From CAIVVT01 sp963757265 (GTDB lineage: Bacteria > Acidobacteriota > Terriglobia > Bryobacterales > Bryobacteraceae): a DNA stretch of 64,000 nucleotides. Under the pieces are notes generated by a model, which had not been told where the DNA came from, did not search any database, and was given only the letters and a program-made list of their open reading frames with translations. Where the stretch lies: the NCBI GenBank assembly GCA_963757265.1, contig CAVWRA010000012.1, positions 248,001 through 312,000 on the forward strand. The letters run 5' to 3'. This document shows positions 34,977 through 44,195 of the stretch, one piece after another. The position numbers and the translations under genes were made by a program. How positions within the stretch are numbered: position 1 is the first letter of the stretch; each line of letters starts with the position of its first letter.

Positions 34977-35127
34977 CTTGGCGGTCATTGTCATGCCGCC
35001 AAAGCTCTGCGGCATCAGCCATCTCGAAAAGATCGTGAAAGTACTTCGCGAATCTATGGAAATCATGCAGGCCGAAATGCAGGGGGGCAGGCGCACGAAT
35101 GAGAATACAACCTGCACACTGGAATAA
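34933..35127 (+). CDS. Small hypothetical protein
   Basis: This 64-codon frame starts at GTG 34933 within the previous frame. The sequence (LIYRLQLSRSADLAVIVMPP, then SHLEKIVKVLRESMEIMQAEM) has an amphipathic C-terminal helix. No family is recognised. It and the next frame overlap by 29 bases, so at least one may be spurious. Confidence 0.3.
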   Translation: MAKLIYRLQLSRSADLAVIVMPPKLCGISHLEKIVKVLRESMEIMQAEMQGGRRTNENTTCTLE

Positions 35128-35314
35128 ACTCGTGGATGGTTACTATTTTGAAAGACTTCTTCCAGACGCAGTCCCCTGCAACTTGTGTAGCCGAACACAC
35201 GACGTCGGGGAGTTCGTTTGCGCAGAGCTGAAGCTTTCGCCGCCGCCCGAGGTGGTTTGGATTCGACCAGTAGCGACGAACACCACAACCGAAATATTGA
35301 ATCGCCGGGAGTAG
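35099..35314 (+). CDS. Small hypothetical protein with CxxC
   Basis: This 71-aa frame starts at ATG 35099 after a GGGGGCAGG stretch. It contains CNLCSRTHDVGEFVC, a possible zinc-binding knuckle. It is not recognised and sits in the low-GC patch among other unknown genes. Confidence 0.35.
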   Translation: MRIQPAHWNKLVDGYYFERLLPDAVPCNLCSRTHDVGEFVCAELKLSPPPEVVWIRPVATNTTTEILNRRE

Positions 35315-35405
35315 ACTTATGAAAACGGGATCATCCGACGGCGGAGCCCGGGAATCCTTCTTCACGACGTTAAACTGAAATTCTTTAGAATCGAAAACTG
35401 GCGGA

Positions 35406-35849
35406 TCACGGGATCTGGGTTTCTTCCCTGCGCGTGTATCCCAAGCGTTGCATGAACATCTCTTGGATTATCCCTATCTTCGGAGCAAGAATTGGACCGA
35501 AAATCATAACGGCGACCGGCCAGAGCAACGCCAAGACCGCAACGCCTATTTGTCCTCGTCGGTACAAGAAGAAGGCCGCGAGCGGGCAAGCGATCCACTT
35601 CAGTCGGAGGAACAACGCTCCCCAATAGGCAAGAGGCACTATAACGATCCGATAGCGGATGAATAACACCCAAAGGATGTTCAGAACGGCCGTTGTGATA
35701 ACGACGGACTTCCAAGGCCAGAAAAGGAGGGCGACTGGCACAATTGGTTGAGATACGAACACGGGCCAGTTACCCCACTCCACTGCTCGCAACCAGCAAA
35801 ACCTCAGATTCTCGTCATCGGTGTTCGCCCATCGGTTCCACATGCTCAT
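35406..35849 (-). CDS. Hypothetical multi-pass membrane protein
   Basis: The 147-aa protein has three or four hydrophobic helices (PIVPVALLFWPW, TTAVLNILWVLFIRY, IVIVPLAYWGALFLRL, IGVAVLALLWPVAVMIFGPI) between a Trp-rich acidic N-terminus and a basic tail. AAAAGG lies near the start. No family is recognised. It is followed on the same strand by nothing obvious and preceded by another unknown membrane-anchored protein. Confidence 0.55.
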   Translation of the reverse strand: MSMWNRWANTDDENLRFCWLRAVEWGNWPVFVSQPIVPVALLFWPWKSVVITTAVLNILWVLFIRYRIVIVPLAYWGALFLRLKWIACPLAAFFLYRRGQIGVAVLALLWPVAVMIFGPILAPKIGIIQEMFMQRLGYTRREETQIP

Positions 35850-35875
35850 TTACCTTTTCGAGAATAGCTTGATGC

Positions 35876-36334
35876 CTACTGGAACGGCAGAGTCTTAACC
35901 CGTTTTGGCCGCTTGGTAAACGAGTGATAAACTGCGCACCATATTCTCCCGGATTCGAGCCACCCCTCAACGTTCTGATTCTGCTCTACGATCGCAACCC
36001 AATGCGATCCAACTTCTAACCTGCATGGCAGTTCTACTTCCTGTGGAAGGCTGAGGACAGCAGGATGTTCTACGGATTTCCTCCGGACACGGTTCCACCA
36101 GGAAGCGTGCGTCTGGAAGCATACCTTTGTTATCGTCGTTGGAGCGGTTCCGTTATTCTCAACCTCTATCCTGACCTGCAGTGGACCGCCGGAAGATCCT
36201 ATGGAGCTGAGTTGGTTGCACTGTGCCTTTACCGCTAGACTCGGCCCAGAACTGATCTTCAGATAGATGTTCCAGCCGAGGCTCAACAGGCCGGTTGACG
36301 CGCCGACCCACGCCGCCAATCCTGTCGCGCTCAT
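35876..36334 (-). CDS. Hypothetical membrane-anchored beta-sandwich protein
   Basis: This 152-aa protein has one N-terminal hydrophobic helix (LAAWVGASTGLLSLGWNIYL) and then a beta-rich domain with LQVRIEVENNGTAPTTITKV, a pattern seen in small immunoglobulin-like domains of unknown function. It lies 26 bases upstream of the 35406-35849 gene on the same strand, so the two may be co-expressed. The low-GC context suggests acquisition by transfer. Confidence 0.5.
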   Translation of the reverse strand: MSATGLAAWVGASTGLLSLGWNIYLKISSGPSLAVKAQCNQLSSIGSSGGPLQVRIEVENNGTAPTTITKVCFQTHASWWNRVRRKSVEHPAVLSLPQEVELPCRLEVGSHWVAIVEQNQNVEGWLESGRIWCAVYHSFTKRPKRVKTLPFQ

Positions 36335-36575
36335 GCTTCAATCGTATCCCCAAAACACGACAGAGGCGAAATGTTCGTGCGCCGGCCTGTACCGGATTTT
36401 GTACGATAAAACCGTCAAACCTGCGGCTTGTGCCAATCGAGCACAACGAAAAATAATAAGTTGCGTGTTTTCAACATTTTACGTACGTCCGAATCCCACC
36501 CTCACCACTGGAGCCCTGGAACGAAAAGCGTTACCGGCAGACACTGCCCCTGTTCCACGCCGGGTAAGTTTCGAG

Positions 36576-36782
36576 TTACGTCGCGGCGGCGTAGCGCAGG
36601 GCCTGTTGGAGATCCTCGGGTTCGAGAAAGGGATACTCGGCGAGGACCGTGGCCTGGTCGGGATAGGTCGCTAGGATTTCGAGGACGCGGCGCACGGTGA
36701 TCCGCAGCCCGCGGATGCAGGGCTTGCCAGCGCATTTCTCTGGTTCGACCGTGATCCGGTCAAACCCATCCACTGTCGCCAT
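36576..36782 (-). CDS. DUF433 antitoxin-like protein (orphan)
   Basis: The 68-aa protein contains ITVEPEKCAGKPCIRGLRIT, RRVLEILA and the YPFLEPEDLQQALRYAAA motif, which define DUF433, a winged-helix antitoxin normally followed by a PIN-like (DUF5615) toxin gene. No such gene follows at 36335-36575, so the antitoxin appears to be alone. Confidence 0.8.
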   Translation of the reverse strand: MATVDGFDRITVEPEKCAGKPCIRGLRITVRRVLEILATYPDQATVLAEYPFLEPEDLQQALRYAAAT

Positions 36783-37041
36783 GTGCCCAGTTTAGATCAT
36801 GCCGGGCGCTTCGTGAACGGCCATCGCGCCTGTGCCAGGCGGGTCAGTTGCGCGTTGCGGCGGAGGCGGCAGAAGCGCCGGGAGGGCGCGAAGGCGTGCG
36901 GTTTGGAGCCGATGATCGGCACGGCCGAGCGAAGCAAAATTGTCAATTCTGACGGTTTCTTGTCTGTAACCCATTGATTCCCCGTAAAAACAGTATGCCC
37001 CCTGCCGTCTTGTTGACTTGGAAGGAGTGGCGGGGCTGCGG

Positions 37042-37460
37042 TCAGGCCGGGTGGCGGGCGCGATTGGCGGCGACGGCTTGGGCCAGGAGCGTCTCCAATT
37101 CGGTCTGGTCCACGTCGGAGAGCTTCTTGATGTAGAGGCAGCCTTGCCGGTGGTGTGTTTGCCGAGCCGTGCCAGCAGCGCGTCGGCGCCGCTGAAGCCG
37201 ATCAGGCCATACAGCACAGTGGCCGCCTTGCGCGGGGAGAAAGCGGCGATGGGCGCGTCGCCCTCGCGGCCGCTTTCATAGGTGTAGTGGTAGCTGCCGA
37301 AGCCGATGATGGATGGTCCCCACAGCTTCGGCTTTTCACCGGTCGCGGTTTGCATCAGTTTGACCAGCGCCTGGGCGTCCGCGCGCCGGGCCGGATCGGG
37401 GAGTGCGGCGATAAACGCGGCCACGCTCATCGGGGTGGGTTTGGTCTTGTTTTCAGCCAT
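37042..37460 (-). CDS. DUF1801 (YdhG-like) protein, frameshifted
   Basis: The frame from 37460 (MSVAAFIAALPDPARRADAQ, PKLWGPSIIGFGSYHY) is a typical DUF1801 start. A missing G at about 37140-37146 breaks the frame before GCLYIKKLSDVDQTELETLL-like sequence, which ends at 37042. The repaired length is about 139 residues, normal for the family. Function is unknown; some relatives are iron-chaperone-like. Confidence 0.75.
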
Positions 37461-37488
37461 CCGGGGGCCCTCCTGTATCCCAACAGGA

Positions 37489-37818
37489 TTACCCGATTAC
37501 GAGGGAAAATCCACCGTTTTGTTTCGAGGCCGGCCGCACGGTGATTTCGACGTCCTGGCCGAGGGCGGTCAGAAAGTCCATCAGCCGCTCGACGGAAAAG
37601 TTGCCGGAATGCCCGCGCATCAGAGCGGAAACATGCGGCTGGCGGATGCCCAGAATCGCACCGGCCTGGGCCTGGGTGAGTCCGCGATCCTTGATCAGAC
37701 GGTAGATCTGGAGCGTGAGGCGGGCCTTGAGGCGCTCGCGTTCGGGGTTGGGAAAGCCGAGGTCGGCAAAGACATTGCCGCTGCCCTCCGTGACCCGAAT
37801 TGTGTCCTGCTTCTCCAT
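37489..37818 (-). CDS. XRE-family helix-turn-helix protein (HigA-like, orphan)
   Basis: This 109-aa protein has a helix-turn-helix (LTQAQAGAILGIRQPHVSAL, residues about 46-65) followed by NFSVERLMDFLTALGQDVEI, typical of antitoxins paired with HigB/RelE-type toxins. No toxin gene is adjacent on either side. It lies 28 bases upstream of the DUF1801 gene on the same strand. Confidence 0.75.
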   Translation of the reverse strand: MEKQDTIRVTEGSGNVFADLGFPNPERERLKARLTLQIYRLIKDRGLTQAQAGAILGIRQPHVSALMRGHSGNFSVERLMDFLTALGQDVEITVRPASKQNGGFSLVIG

Positions 37819-37861
37819 CTGAATCGTGCCTTGGCCGACAATTTCATTCTGGCACGCCGCC

Positions 37862-38542
37862 TCAATTGTCCAGGATGCGGCCGTCGCGCATGTGGGCGAT
37901 GCGGTGGGCGTAGGCGGCGGCCTCGGGGTTGTGGGTGATCATCAGGATGGTCTGGCCGAGGCGTTCGTTCAGGTCACGCAGGACGTCGAGCACGGCGGTG
38001 GCGTTTTCGGTGTCGAGATTGCCGGTGGGCTCGTCGGCCAGCAGGATGGCGGGTGGTTCACCAGGGCGCGGGCGATGGCCACCCGCTGTTGCTCGCCGCC
38101 GGACAGCGCGCGCGGCTTGTGATGCGAGGCGGCGCATCGATGCTTCAGCAGCTTCAGCAGCTCCAGGAAGCTCGGGTCCAGCGGCCCCGTGTGGCGGGCG
38201 ATGGCGCGCGCGATCTCGATATTGCCCATGGCAGTCAGCGTCGGGCAGCAGATTGTAGCGCTGGAAAACGAAGCCGACTTTGTTGCGGCGCAGGAGGGTG
38301 CGGCCGGAGTCGCCGAGTTGGGCCAGGTCCTCCCCATCGACGACCACGGACCCGGAAGTGGGCTGGGTGAGGCCGCCGAGGATGTGAAACAGCGTGGATT
38401 TTCCGGAGCCGGAGGGACCGACGACGGCCAGGAACTCGCCCTTCGGGACCTCGAGGCTGACGCCGCGCAGTGCATGGACGTCAACTTCGCCGAGATGGTA
38501 GGTTTTGCGAAGATCGCGGGTGCGGATGATGGGTTCAGCCAT
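37862..38542 (-). CDS. ABC transporter ATP-binding protein (LolD/MacB type), two compensating frameshifts
   Basis: Walker A (GPSGSGKSTLFHILGG), Q-loop (FVFQRYNLLP), signature (LSGGEQQRVAIARALVNHP), Walker B (ILLADEPTGNLD) and H-loop (MITHNPEAA) are all present, but the middle (about residues 103-161) is in another frame. An extra G near 38238-38246 and a missing C near 38048-38056 account for this and restore the frame. The true protein is a normal 226-residue ATPase. It lies nine bases downstream of the permease gene. Confidence 0.85.
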   Translation of the reverse strand: MAEPIIRTRDLRKTYHLGEVDVHALRGVSLEVPKGEFLAVVGPSGSGKSTLFHILGGLTQPTSGSVVVDGEDLAQLGDSGRTLLRRNKVGFVFQRYNLLPDADCHGQYRDRARHRPPHGAAGPELPGAAEAAEASMRRLASQAARAVRRRATAGGHRPRPGEPPAILLADEPTGNLDTENATAVLDVLRDLNERLGQTILMITHNPEAAAYAHRIAHMRDGRILDN

Positions 38543-38551
38543 GGCGGGTCC

Positions 38552-39647
38552 TCACTCGTAAGACAGCGCCTCGATGGCGTCCTGGCGGGCGGCGCGCAGG
38601 CCGGGATAGATCGCGCCCAGCAGCGACGCCACGAGCGCGATGGCGGCCACTCTTGGCCACCAGTCGGGCGTGATGACCGATTGCAGGCTGGCGCGGACGA
38701 AATGGTTGATCGCCCAGTTAGCCAAAAACGAAAGCAGGATGCCGGCGATCCAGCCGCCGGCGGCCAGCACGATGGTCTCGCGGGCCAGCATGCCCAAGAT
38801 GTCGAGGGGCGCGGCGCCAAGGGCCTTCAAAATGCCGATCTCGCGGGTGCGCTCCAGCACCGCGGTGTACATGGTCAGTGAGACGACCAGGAAGCCAACG
38901 ACGATGGAGAGGCCGGTGATGACATAAATGAACGACTGCAGCATGGGCAGGTTTTCGGGCGCGAACTGGCGGAGGAGTTCCTCGAGGGGGAAAATCTTGT
39001 ACTCGGGCTGATCGGCTTTCAGGGCGGCGATGACGGCCTGGGTATTGCGATGGTCGTCGAGCCTCAGGAAGGCCTGGGTGACCTTGCCGGTATTGTGGGT
39101 GAGTGTCTGAAGGGTGGCCAGGGGGACGAAGACGCGGGCGAGCTTGCCGGGACGGACGATGCCGCAGACGCGCCAGTCGCGGTTCAGGATGCTGGACCGT
39201 GTCGCCGACGCGTTTCTTGTTCTGCTCGGCCCACTCGCTGTCGACCATGAGGCTGTCAGGGCCGCGGAAGGGGCCGCCGGAGAGGAACTGGAAAGGGCCG
39301 CTGAGGGCCGTGAACTGGTCGTAGTCGATGCCGGAGATGGTGCTAATGCCGCCGATCACCGCCACGAGTGAGCCGGCGGCTGCAACGACGTGGGGTCGAT
39401 GGGCGTAGTAGGGGATCAGATTCTCGGGCATGCCGCCCGAGGTGAGGCCCAGCATGCTGGAGTCGGGCGACTTGACCCAGATGTCGGCGCCGACGCCGCG
39501 AGCGCGGTTGGCCGAATCCTGCAACATGCCGCGGCTGAGGCCGACGATGGTGAGGATCATGACGACCTGGAAGCCGATGGACAAGGCGGTGAGGCCGGTG
39601 CGCAGCTTACGGTGGCGCAGGTTTTCGAGGACGAGTCGATTGATCAA
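38552..39647 (-). CDS. FtsX/MacB-like ABC transporter permease, frameshifted
   Basis: The frame from TTG 39647 reads a first membrane helix (LTALSIGFQVVMILTIVGLSRG) and a periplasmic MacB-type core up to GDTV. One extra C at about 39190-39199 then shifts the frame. The remainder ends in FtsX-type helices (IYVITGLSIVVGFLVVSLTM, TREIGILKALGAAP, AAIALVASLLGAIYPG) and the usual ALSYE C-terminus. The repaired length is about 364 residues. With the ATPase it forms a two-component exporter, possibly for lipoproteins or macrolide-like compounds. Confidence 0.8.
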
Positions 39648-39733
39648 GAGAAGGCGAATCCTTGGCAGGCATTGCGGCAGAGAGCCGGGCCCGCGGACGA
39701 ACCCTTATTCTACCGCGCGGCGGTGGCCAGACC

Positions 39734-40810
39734 TCAGGCAGAGGCGGGGGATGGATCGGCAGCGCCGGCGTCAGCGTCCACAGGGACCGGCGCGAGGAGG
39801 CGCGCCAGGTTGAGGATGCTGGAGACGAGGTTCAGCGCCAGGACAGCGTGAAAGCCGGCGCCTTCAGAGGCCTCGAACTGCAGCAGCGGGGAGACGCCCA
39901 GGGTTTCCAGGGCGATCAGCCAGGCGGGGTCGTTGGAGCACCCAGGAAAGAGCACTGCGTCGAGCGCGTCGGGGGCGACGGAGCGTGCGACGAGGGCGGC
40001 CACGGCGCCGCAGAAGCCGTCGGCGAAGACGGGCAGACGCGCATTGGCGGCGGAAAGCAGAAAGCCGGCCATGACGGCCAGATCGAGGCCACCGAAGCAG
40101 CGCACGGCGGCTAGCGGCGAGACGGCGTCCATCTGGTGGCGAACGGAGCCCTGGCTGACGGCGTTGCGGCGCGGGGCGATGGAGTCGGGGTCGAGGATGT
40201 CGTCGAGATAAGTGGTTTCGATGGCCGGCCGGCCGGTGAGAGCGCCCAGGACGGCCGAAGCGGCGACGCTCGAGCCGGAGCCGAGCTGGGCGATGGCCAC
40301 GCAGTCGAAGCGGCGGGCGGCGTCGTCGGCGAGCGATGCGCCGAGGTCGAGCGCGGTGTTGAGCTGCTCCTCAGTCAGCGCGGCGCCGAGGACGAAGTCC
40401 AGCGCGCCATCGCAGACGCGATAGACGTGGGTGCCCTGCTCGGCCTCACCGGCCAGGCCGCAGTCAATGACCAGGCGTTCGATGCCGAAGTCGCGAGCGA
40501 GGATCGAGGCGGGCGAGGCGCCGCGCAGGAAATTGGCCAGGTCGCGGCGCGTGCCGGCGGGGCCCTCGGCGCCGACGGGCTCGGCGGCGACGGCGTGTTC
40601 GGCACAGATGAGATACAGGCCCAGGCGGGAGCAGGCGGGCAGCGTCTCATTGCGTACCATGGCGATGTGCTTGGCGAAGTCCTCGAGACGGCCGAAGCCG
40701 CCGGGGAGGGTAGGGATGGAGGCCCAGAAATCGTTCAGCGCGCGGGCGGCCTGGTCATTGAAGAGCGGCTGGATGTCAGCGGCCAGCTCACGGATGCGAG
40801 GGGAAATCAT
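39734..40810 (-). CDS. cobT: Nicotinate-nucleotide:dimethylbenzimidazole phosphoribosyltransferase
   Basis: The 358-aa protein activates the lower ligand base for cobalamin nucleotide-loop assembly. Family features include SIPTLPGGFGRLEDFAKHIA, VAIAQLGSGSSVAASAVLGAL, VRCFGGLDLAVMAGFLLSAA, PVFADGFCGAVAALVA and the acidic catalytic segment EGAGFHAVLALNLV. The spacing is as in CobT. It is the gene after btuC, forming a corrinoid uptake and remodelling cluster. Confidence 0.85.
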   Translation of the reverse strand: MISPRIRELAADIQPLFNDQAARALNDFWASIPTLPGGFGRLEDFAKHIAMVRNETLPACSRLGLYLICAEHAVAAEPVGAEGPAGTRRDLANFLRGASPASILARDFGIERLVIDCGLAGEAEQGTHVYRVCDGALDFVLGAALTEEQLNTALDLGASLADDAARRFDCVAIAQLGSGSSVAASAVLGALTGRPAIETTYLDDILDPDSIAPRRNAVSQGSVRHQMDAVSPLAAVRCFGGLDLAVMAGFLLSAANARLPVFADGFCGAVAALVARSVAPDALDAVLFPGCSNDPAWLIALETLGVSPLLQFEASEGAGFHAVLALNLVSSILNLARLLAPVPVDADAGAADPSPASA

Positions 40811-40852
40811 GGGTTGTCCGGTCCTTCGGCGAAGGGTTAACTCTTGATTGTC

Positions 40853-41866
40853 TCAGAGCCACAGGCTGCGGCGGCGGCTGCGCAGCAGGGCGATGAAGCA
40901 GGGACCGCCGACCAGGGCGGTGAGGACGCTGACCGGGAGCTCGACGGCGAAGAGGCTGCGGGCGGCGGTGTCGCAGACGGCCAGGAAAGCGGCGCCGAAA
41001 AGGAACGAAGCAGGCATCAACAGACGATGGTCGGAGCCGAGCTTGAGGCGCAGAGCGTGGGGCACGACCAGACCGACGAAACCGATGGGGCCGGTGACGG
41101 CAGTGACGGCGGCAGTCAGAAAAGAACCGGCGATGTAGCCGGCCAGCAGCAGGCGGGCGGGAGAGACGCCGCGGGCGGCGGCCCATTCCTCTCCCACGGC
41201 CATGAGGTTCCAGCGGCGGGCGGCGAGGCACAGCGCCAGCGAGAGCGGCACAACGGCGATGGCGAGATAGACGAGAGTGCGCGTTTCGGGGGGATCGATG
41301 TTGCCCATGAGCCAGTGGACGATGGCGAAGGACTCGCGCAGGCTGGCGAGGTTGTGCAGCAGCATGATGAGCGAGGTGACGATGCCGTTCACCATGACGC
41401 CGCCGAGCAGCAGAGTGAACGAAGAGAGGCGGCGGCCCTCGCTGGCGACGGCGAGCACGATGAGCAGAGTGACGGCCGCGCCGGCCATGGATGCGGCCCA
41501 CAGGCCGGGCAGGCCGGCGACGGATTGGAGGCCGAAGCAGATGGCGACGACCGCGCCAAGCGAAGCGCCGCCGGAGACGCCGAGGGTGTAGGGCGTGGCC
41601 AGAGGATCGCGCAGCAAGGACTGGAAGAGACAGCCGGCGATGGAGAGCGCGCCGCCGCACAGCAGCGAGAGCAGCAGGCGCGGCAGGCGGACGCCGAAGA
41701 AGACGCGGCTGTCGGGCCACTCGCCGGCGAAGGCGCGGCTGAGGCTGACGTGGGAAGGGCCGACGAGCGGGCACAGCAGGGCGCACAGCAGGACTGCGCA
41801 GAGGCCCAGCGCCAGGACCAGGGCCAGGCGGCGGGGGGTGACGGGATGGGCCTCGGCGGGATGCAT
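40853..41866 (-). CDS. btuC: FecCD-family permease, corrinoid uptake
   Basis: This 337-aa membrane protein has nine or ten helices and the family segments SLSRAFAGEWPDSRVFFGVRLPR, LATPYTLGVSGGASLGA, GPIGFVGLVVPHALRLKLGSDHR and LPVSVLTALVGGPCFIALL. FecCD permeases carry vitamin B12, haem or siderophores; the cobT/cobD neighbours favour corrinoids. It is separated from the ATPase gene by an array of tandem repeats. Confidence 0.8.
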   Translation of the reverse strand: MHPAEAHPVTPRRLALVLALGLCAVLLCALLCPLVGPSHVSLSRAFAGEWPDSRVFFGVRLPRLLLSLLCGGALSIAGCLFQSLLRDPLATPYTLGVSGGASLGAVVAICFGLQSVAGLPGLWAASMAGAAVTLLIVLAVASEGRRLSSFTLLLGGVMVNGIVTSLIMLLHNLASLRESFAIVHWLMGNIDPPETRTLVYLAIAVVPLSLALCLAARRWNLMAVGEEWAAARGVSPARLLLAGYIAGSFLTAAVTAVTGPIGFVGLVVPHALRLKLGSDHRLLMPASFLFGAAFLAVCDTAARSLFAVELPVSVLTALVGGPCFIALLRSRRRSLWL

Positions 41867-41941
41867 GGGTCAGACCGGCAAAGCTCGTGGGGTGGATATC
41901 GCGAGCAATGCACTGGTTCGTGGTTGCACGGTTAGCGGCGC

Positions 41942-42330
41942 CGGCTCCCTTACGGTCGCGGCTCTGAAACAACGCAAACAGCACAACCGCTCCCTTGCGG
42001 TCGCGGCACTGAAACAACGCAAACAGCACAACCGCTCCCTTGCGGTCGCGGCACTGAAACAACGCAAACAGCACAACCGCTCCCTTGCGGTCGCGGCTCT
42101 GAAACAACGCAAACAGCACAACCGCTCCCTTGCGGTCGCGGCTCTGAAACAAGGCAAACAGCACAACCGCTCCCTTGCGGTCGCGGCTCTGAAACAAGGC
42201 AAACAGCACAACCGCTCCCTTACGGTCGCGGCTCTGAAACAAGGCAAACAGCACAACCGCTCCCTTACGGTCGCGGCTCTGAAACGAGCGGCTCGGAAAC
42301 GACGCAACCGCTCCCTGCGGTCGCGGCTCA
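41942..42330 (+). repeat. 45-bp tandem repeat array of SRDREGA-type units
   Basis: Units containing CGCTCCCTTGCGGTCGCGG recur exactly every 45 bases from about 41987 to 42257 (starts at 41987, 42032, 42077, 42122, 42167, 42212, 42257), with diverged units at each end. Because 45 is a multiple of three, both strands stay open and give artefactual repeat proteins. The array sits inside the btu operon, between the ATPase and permease genes. Confidence 0.9.
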
Positions 42331-42371
42331 GAAACGCGCGGCTCGTCACAGCGGCCGTTCTCAGGAGACTG

Positions 42372-43142
42372 CTAGGCATCATAGGCGATAAAGGGGCGGC
42401 CGCCGGGGCGCTGCACCCACTCGGCGCGGACGTGGAAGACGGCCTGGATGCGGTCGGTCGAGAGGGCATCGCAGGGGCCGGCATCGGCGACAACGCGGCC
42501 TTTCTGGAGCACGACGACGCGGTCGGAGTAGGCGGCGGCGAGGTTGAGATCGTGGGTGGCGGCGATGACCAGTATGCCGTCCTGGCTGAGGCGCCGCAGG
42601 AGCGAGTAGATGGCAAATTGATGGGACAGGTCGAGGAATGTGGTGGGCTCGTCGAGCAGCAGGACCCGAGGTTCCTGGGCCAGGGCCGAAGCGAGAACGA
42701 CGCGCTGGCGTTCACCGCCGCTGAGGGCGCGGAAATCGCGGTGGGCGAACTCGCCCATATCGGTGAGCTCCATGGCGTGGAGGGCGGCGTCGCGATCGCG
42801 GCCGGATTCGAAGAAGCCGCCGGCGTGGGGCGTGCGGCCCATGTAGACGACCTCGCGGGCGGTGAAGGGGAAATCGAGGCGCAGGCTCTGGGGCACGAAA
42901 GCGACGCGGCGGGCGAAGTCGCGGCGGCGCCAGCGCGGCGACTCGATGCCGAAGAGGCGGCAGGAACCGGTGTAGCCGGGGCGCAGGCCGGCCATGATGC
43001 CGAGCAGGGTGGATTTGCCGGCGCCGTTGGGACCGGCCAGGGCGACCATCTGCGGAGCCTCGAAGCTCAGGTCAATATCGGCGAGCACGGGCGTGGTGCC
43101 ATAGGTCATGCCGACGGAGACGGTCTCGAGAATGGGGTTCAT
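42372..43142 (-). CDS. btuD: ABC transporter ATPase, corrinoid uptake
   Basis: This 256-aa ATPase has Walker A (LAGPNGAGKSTLLGIMAG), signature LSGGERQRVVLASALAQ, Walker B VLLLDEPTTFLDL and ATHDLNLAAAYSDRV, the FecE/BtuD-type arrangement. Its ATG overlaps the binding-protein stop by four bases (ATGA), so the two are translationally coupled. Confidence 0.82.
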   Translation of the reverse strand: MNPILETVSVGMTYGTTPVLADIDLSFEAPQMVALAGPNGAGKSTLLGIMAGLRPGYTGSCRLFGIESPRWRRRDFARRVAFVPQSLRLDFPFTAREVVYMGRTPHAGGFFESGRDRDAALHAMELTDMGEFAHRDFRALSGGERQRVVLASALAQEPRVLLLDEPTTFLDLSHQFAIYSLLRRLSQDGILVIAATHDLNLAAAYSDRVVVLQKGRVVADAGPCDALSTDRIQAVFHVRAEWVQRPGGRPFIAYDA

Positions 43143-44030
43143 TGCGGCTGGCTGGGAGGCGGGGCCTCAGGATGAATCAAGCCGAAAAGCTGGCGGGCAG
43201 CCTCGGCCATACGCGGGCCGGGGCGCACGAAAACGTCGGAAGCGATGACCTGGACGTGATGGCCGCTGACGGCGCGCAGTCGCGGGTAAGCTGCCCAGAG
43301 GGCCAGAATCTGCTCGGGCGGCTGGCCGGGACGGCCCTCGGCGTGAGCGAAATCGCCCATGTCGAGGATCACTTCGGGATCGCGGGTGAGAATCTGCTCG
43401 AGCGAGACATTGGGATACTGCATGGGCGAGCTGGCGAGGATGTTGGAGGCACCGGCGATGTGCAGGAGCTCGTCGATAAAAGTGCCGGGACCCGCGCCGA
43501 CCATACCCTGGAGCGTGCCGGGGGCGCGTCCCACCAGGAAAAGCACGCTGCGGCGCGGAAGCGGGGCGGCGAGGCGGCGGACGGAGTCGAACTGGGCGCG
43601 CAAGCTGGCGGTGAGGCGGGCGGCGGCAGCGTCGCGGCCGGTCAACTGGCCGATGCGCGAGAGCGAGGAGAGAATATCGGAGACGGAGTCCTGGTCGAGC
43701 TCTTCGGCGCGCAAGCCCGAGCGAGCGCAGTTTCGAGGTGATGCCGATCGGGTTCTTGATGACGAGCACGAGATCGGGGCGCAAGGCGAGGATGCGTTCG
43801 AGATCGGGCTCGAGGAATGTGCCGATCTTGGGCTTGGTGCGGGCGTCGTCGGGATAAGTGCAGAAGATGGTGTCGCCGACGACGTTGGGGCCGAGGCCGA
43901 GGGCGTAAAGCATCTCGGTGATGCTGGGCGCGGTGGAGACGATGCGGACGGGCAACGGGGCCGCGGAGAGGGCGGCGGTGGAGAAGAGGAGAGACGCCAG
44001 CAGAAGGTTGAAGAGGGTGATGGAGCGCAC
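43139..44030 (-). CDS. btuF: Periplasmic corrinoid-binding protein, frameshifted
   Basis: GTG 44030 starts a signal peptide (VRSITLFNLLLASLLFSTAALSA); an upstream extension would run into the repeat array. The N-terminal domain reads RIVSTAPSITEMLYALGLG, GTFLEPDLERILALRPDLVL up to TSKLRSLGL. One extra base at about 43708-43716 moves the frame before RAEELDQDSVSDILSSL and the rest (VLFLVGRAPGTLQGMVG, ILTRDPEVILDMGDF). The repaired length is about 296 residues, a normal size for a class III binding protein. Confidence 0.8.
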
Positions 44031-44087
44031 GCTCGGCTGTCGTATCGAAGAGCCGGACCTGGCGGTCTGCCCCACCACGCCCAATGC

Positions 44088-44195
44088 AACCGCTCCCTCA
44101 CGGTCGCGGCTCAGAAACAACGCAACCGCTCCCTCACGGTCGCGGCTCAGAAACAACGCAACCGCTCCCTCACGGTCGCGGCTCAGAAAACAGCG
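44088..44195 (+). repeat. 36-bp tandem repeat, three units, SRDREGA-type
   Basis: Three near-identical 36-base units with core CGCTCCCTCACGGTCGCGG start at about 44088, 44124 and 44160, and a half unit follows at 44229-44252. The array lies between the CobD homologue and the binding protein, upstream of btuF. It belongs to the same family as the array at 41942 but with a shorter spacer. Confidence 0.85.

Noticed and set aside
34800..36400. A complete toxin-antitoxin pair in the low-GC patch
   Set aside because: No recognised toxin domain was found; only antitoxin-like genes are present, so a functional pair is not claimed.
41942..42330. CRISPR array
   Set aside because: The spacing is exactly constant and the whole unit, including the spacer, is repeated; there are no unique spacers and no cas genes.
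41595..43175. Repeat-containing protein over the 45-bp array
   Set aside because: The frame stays open only because the repeat length is a multiple of three; flanks are antisense to btuC and btuD.
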